Source of the DNA: Rhodospirillales bacterium
GTDB lineage: Bacteria > Pseudomonadota > Alphaproteobacteria > Rhodospirillales > JAOUPW01
Assembly: GCA_029879665.1 (NCBI GenBank)
Contig: JAOUPW010000145.1
Coordinates: forward strand, 1-5,976
Reading direction: 5' to 3'
DNA: 5,976 nt
The notes beneath the pieces are model-generated. The model searched no databases. It saw only the letters and a list, made by a program, of their open reading frames with translations, and was not told the DNA's origin. The translations under genes and the position numbers were made by a program. Of the stretch, positions 4,678-5,976 are shown one piece after another (the stretch's first letter is position 1; each line of letters starts with the position of its first letter).

Positions 4678-5976
4678 ATGCCCGAATACCGTTCCCGTAC
4701 TTCCACCCACGGCCGCAACATGGCCGGCGCCCGCGGCCTGTGGCGCGCCACCGGTATGACCGACGACGATTTCGGCAAGCCGATCATCGCGGTCGCCAAT
4801 TCCTTCACCCAGTTCGTGCCCGGCCACGTGCACCTGAAGGACCTGGGTCAGATGGTGGCGCGCGAGATCGAGAAAGCCGGCGGCGTCGCCAAGGAATTCA
4901 ACACCATCGCCGTCGATGACGGCATCGCCATGGGTCATGACGGTATGCTCTATTCCCTGCCGTCCCGTGAGATCATCGCGGATTCGGTGGAATACATGGT
5001 CAACGCCCATTGCGCCGACGCCGTGGTGTGCATTTCCAATTGCGACAAGATCACCCCGGGCATGCTGATGGCCGCGCTCAGGCTCAACATTCCCGCGGTC
5101 TTCGTTTCCGGCGGCCCCATGGAAGCGGGCAAGATGAAGATCGACGGCAAGGACACCGCCGTCGATCTGGTCGACGCCATGATCCAGGCCGCCAACCCGG
5201 ACGTTTCCGATGAAATGGCGCTGGAATACGAACGCTCCAGCTGCCCCACCTGCGGTTCGTGTTCCGGCATGTTCACCGCCAATTCCATGAACTGCCTGGC
5301 CGAAGCCATCGGCCTGGCGTTGCCCGGCAACGGCTCGGTGCTGGCAACCCACACCGACCGCAAGGACCTGTTCCTTCAGGCCGGCCGCCTGATCGTCGAT
5401 TTATGCAAGCGCTACTACCAAGATGACGACGCTTCGGTGCTGCCCCGTTCGATCGCCAACATGGACGGCTTCGCCAACGCCATGAGCGTGGATATCGCCA
5501 TGGGCGGCTCGACCAACACGGTGCTGCATCTGCTGGCCATGGCGGAAGAAGGCGAAGTGCCCTTCACCTTGAAGGAAATGGACGCGCTTTCGAGAAAGGT
5601 TCCGCACCTGAGCAAGGTGGCGCCGTCGACCTCCGACTATCATATGGAAGACGTGCACCGCGCCGGCGGCATCATGCGCATTCTGGGAGAATTGGACCGG
5701 GGCGGGCTGATCAACCGTAACGTGCCCACCATTCATACCAAAAACATGGGCGAGGCCATCGACAAATGGGATGTGCGCCGCACCAATGACGAAGACGTGC
5801 GCCGTTTTTACATGGCCGCCCCCGGCGGGGTGCCGACCATCGAGGCCTTCTCCCAGTCCAAGCGCTACAACGACCTGGATGTGGACGTGGAGGGGGGCTG
5901 CGTGCGCGATATCGAACACGCCTATTCCCCGGACGGCGGCCTCGCCGTGCTTTACGGCAACATCGCCGAAGACGGC
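4678..5976 (+). CDS. ilvD: Dihydroxy-acid dehydratase, 3' end outside window
   Basis: Catalyses dehydration of 2,3-dihydroxy-isovalerate and 2,3-dihydroxy-3-methylvalerate to the 2-keto acids, the shared step of valine/leucine and isoleucine synthesis and of the pantothenate branch; cytoplasmic Fe-S enzyme. The frame is open for 433 codons and runs off the right edge; family length is about 616, so about 70 percent is present. The N-terminus [27 protein letters not shown] matches the E. coli-type class. Key residues sit at the expected places: D80-D81 (VDDGIAMGH), C122-D123-K124 (SNCDK, cluster and metal ligands, with the carbamylated Lys of the family), and C189, C192, C195 in [18 protein letters not shown] and [19 protein letters not shown] follow. 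The start ATG at 4678 fits the family N-terminus, despite the weak ribosome site. Identification is very firm. Antisense frames at 4654-5352 and 5401-5919 are shadows. Confidence 0.97.
   Translation, partial: MPEYRSRTSTHGRNMAGARGLWRATGMTDDDFGKPIIAVANSFTQFVPGHVHLKDLGQMVAREIEKAGGVAKEFNTIAVDDGIAMGHDGMLYSLPSREIIADSVEYMVNAHCADAVVCISNCDKITPGMLMAALRLNIPAVFVSGGPMEAGKMKIDGKDTAVDLVDAMIQAANPDVSDEMALEYERSSCPTCGSCSGMFTANSMNCLAEAIGLALPGNGSVLATHTDRKDLFLQAGRLIVDLCKRYYQDDDASVLPRSIANMDGFANAMSVDIAMGGSTNTVLHLLAMAEEGEVPFTLKEMDALSRKVPHLSKVAPSTSDYHMEDVHRAGGIMRILGELDRGGLINRNVPTIHTKNMGEAIDKWDVRRTNDEDVRRFYMAAPGGVPTIEAFSQSKRYNDLDVDVEGGCVRDIEHAYSPDGGLAVLYGNIAEDG

Noticed and set aside
4654..5352. Minus-strand open frame (232 codons) opposite ilvD
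   Set aside because: ilvD is unmistakable on the plus strand; the antisense product is a His/Gly/Val-rich shadow. The same applies to 5401-5919.
1..5976. A new multi-gene system, CRISPR array or defence island
   Set aside because: Genes alternate in strand, most have independent start signals, belong to unrelated small families, and no spaced repeat array or effector cassette is present.

Overview
The window looks like ordinary chromosomal DNA from an alphaproteobacterium, probably of the Rhodospirillales type. This is judged by eye from the GC-rich coding sequence, the strong third-position GC bias, the 616-residue-class ilvD with the [14 protein letters not shown] variant, and small helical and YbaK-like proteins of the kind seen in that group. 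No similarity search was possible, so the taxonomic call is an inference.

Layout. At the left edge is the C-terminal part of a REP-associated tyrosine (Y1/HUH) transposase on the + strand. It is followed by an imperfect inverted repeat and a perfect 19-bp tandem duplication. Two lipoprotein genes follow on + (739-1275 and 1435-1809), separated by an AT-rich spacer that holds a 7-bp-stem hairpin and a palindrome abutting a consensus TATAAT. A DinB-family protein (1858-2355, -) is convergent with the second lipoprotein and divergent from a DUF302 protein (2511-2903, +). A 74-residue helical protein (2932-3156, -) and a YbaK/ProRS-associated deacylase (3345-3818, -) come next. The deacylase ends in a textbook UUCG-loop intrinsic terminator and has an attenuator-like leader. 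A membrane-anchored small protein (3986-4444, -) is divergent from ilvD, dihydroxy-acid dehydratase (4678 to beyond the right edge, +).

How the genes work together: strand changes are frequent and most genes have their own start signals, so these look like single-gene housekeeping or accessory units, not one operon or defence system. ilvD is the only gene with a firm metabolic role (valine, leucine, isoleucine, pantothenate). YbaK-like deacylase activity would be translational quality control. The RAYT region is the only clear mobile-DNA signal. I found no tRNA, rRNA, CRISPR array, or convincing new multi-gene system. The more unusual signals are the RAYT-flanking repeats, the palindrome at the promoter of the second lipoprotein, and the competing hairpins ahead of the deacylase gene.
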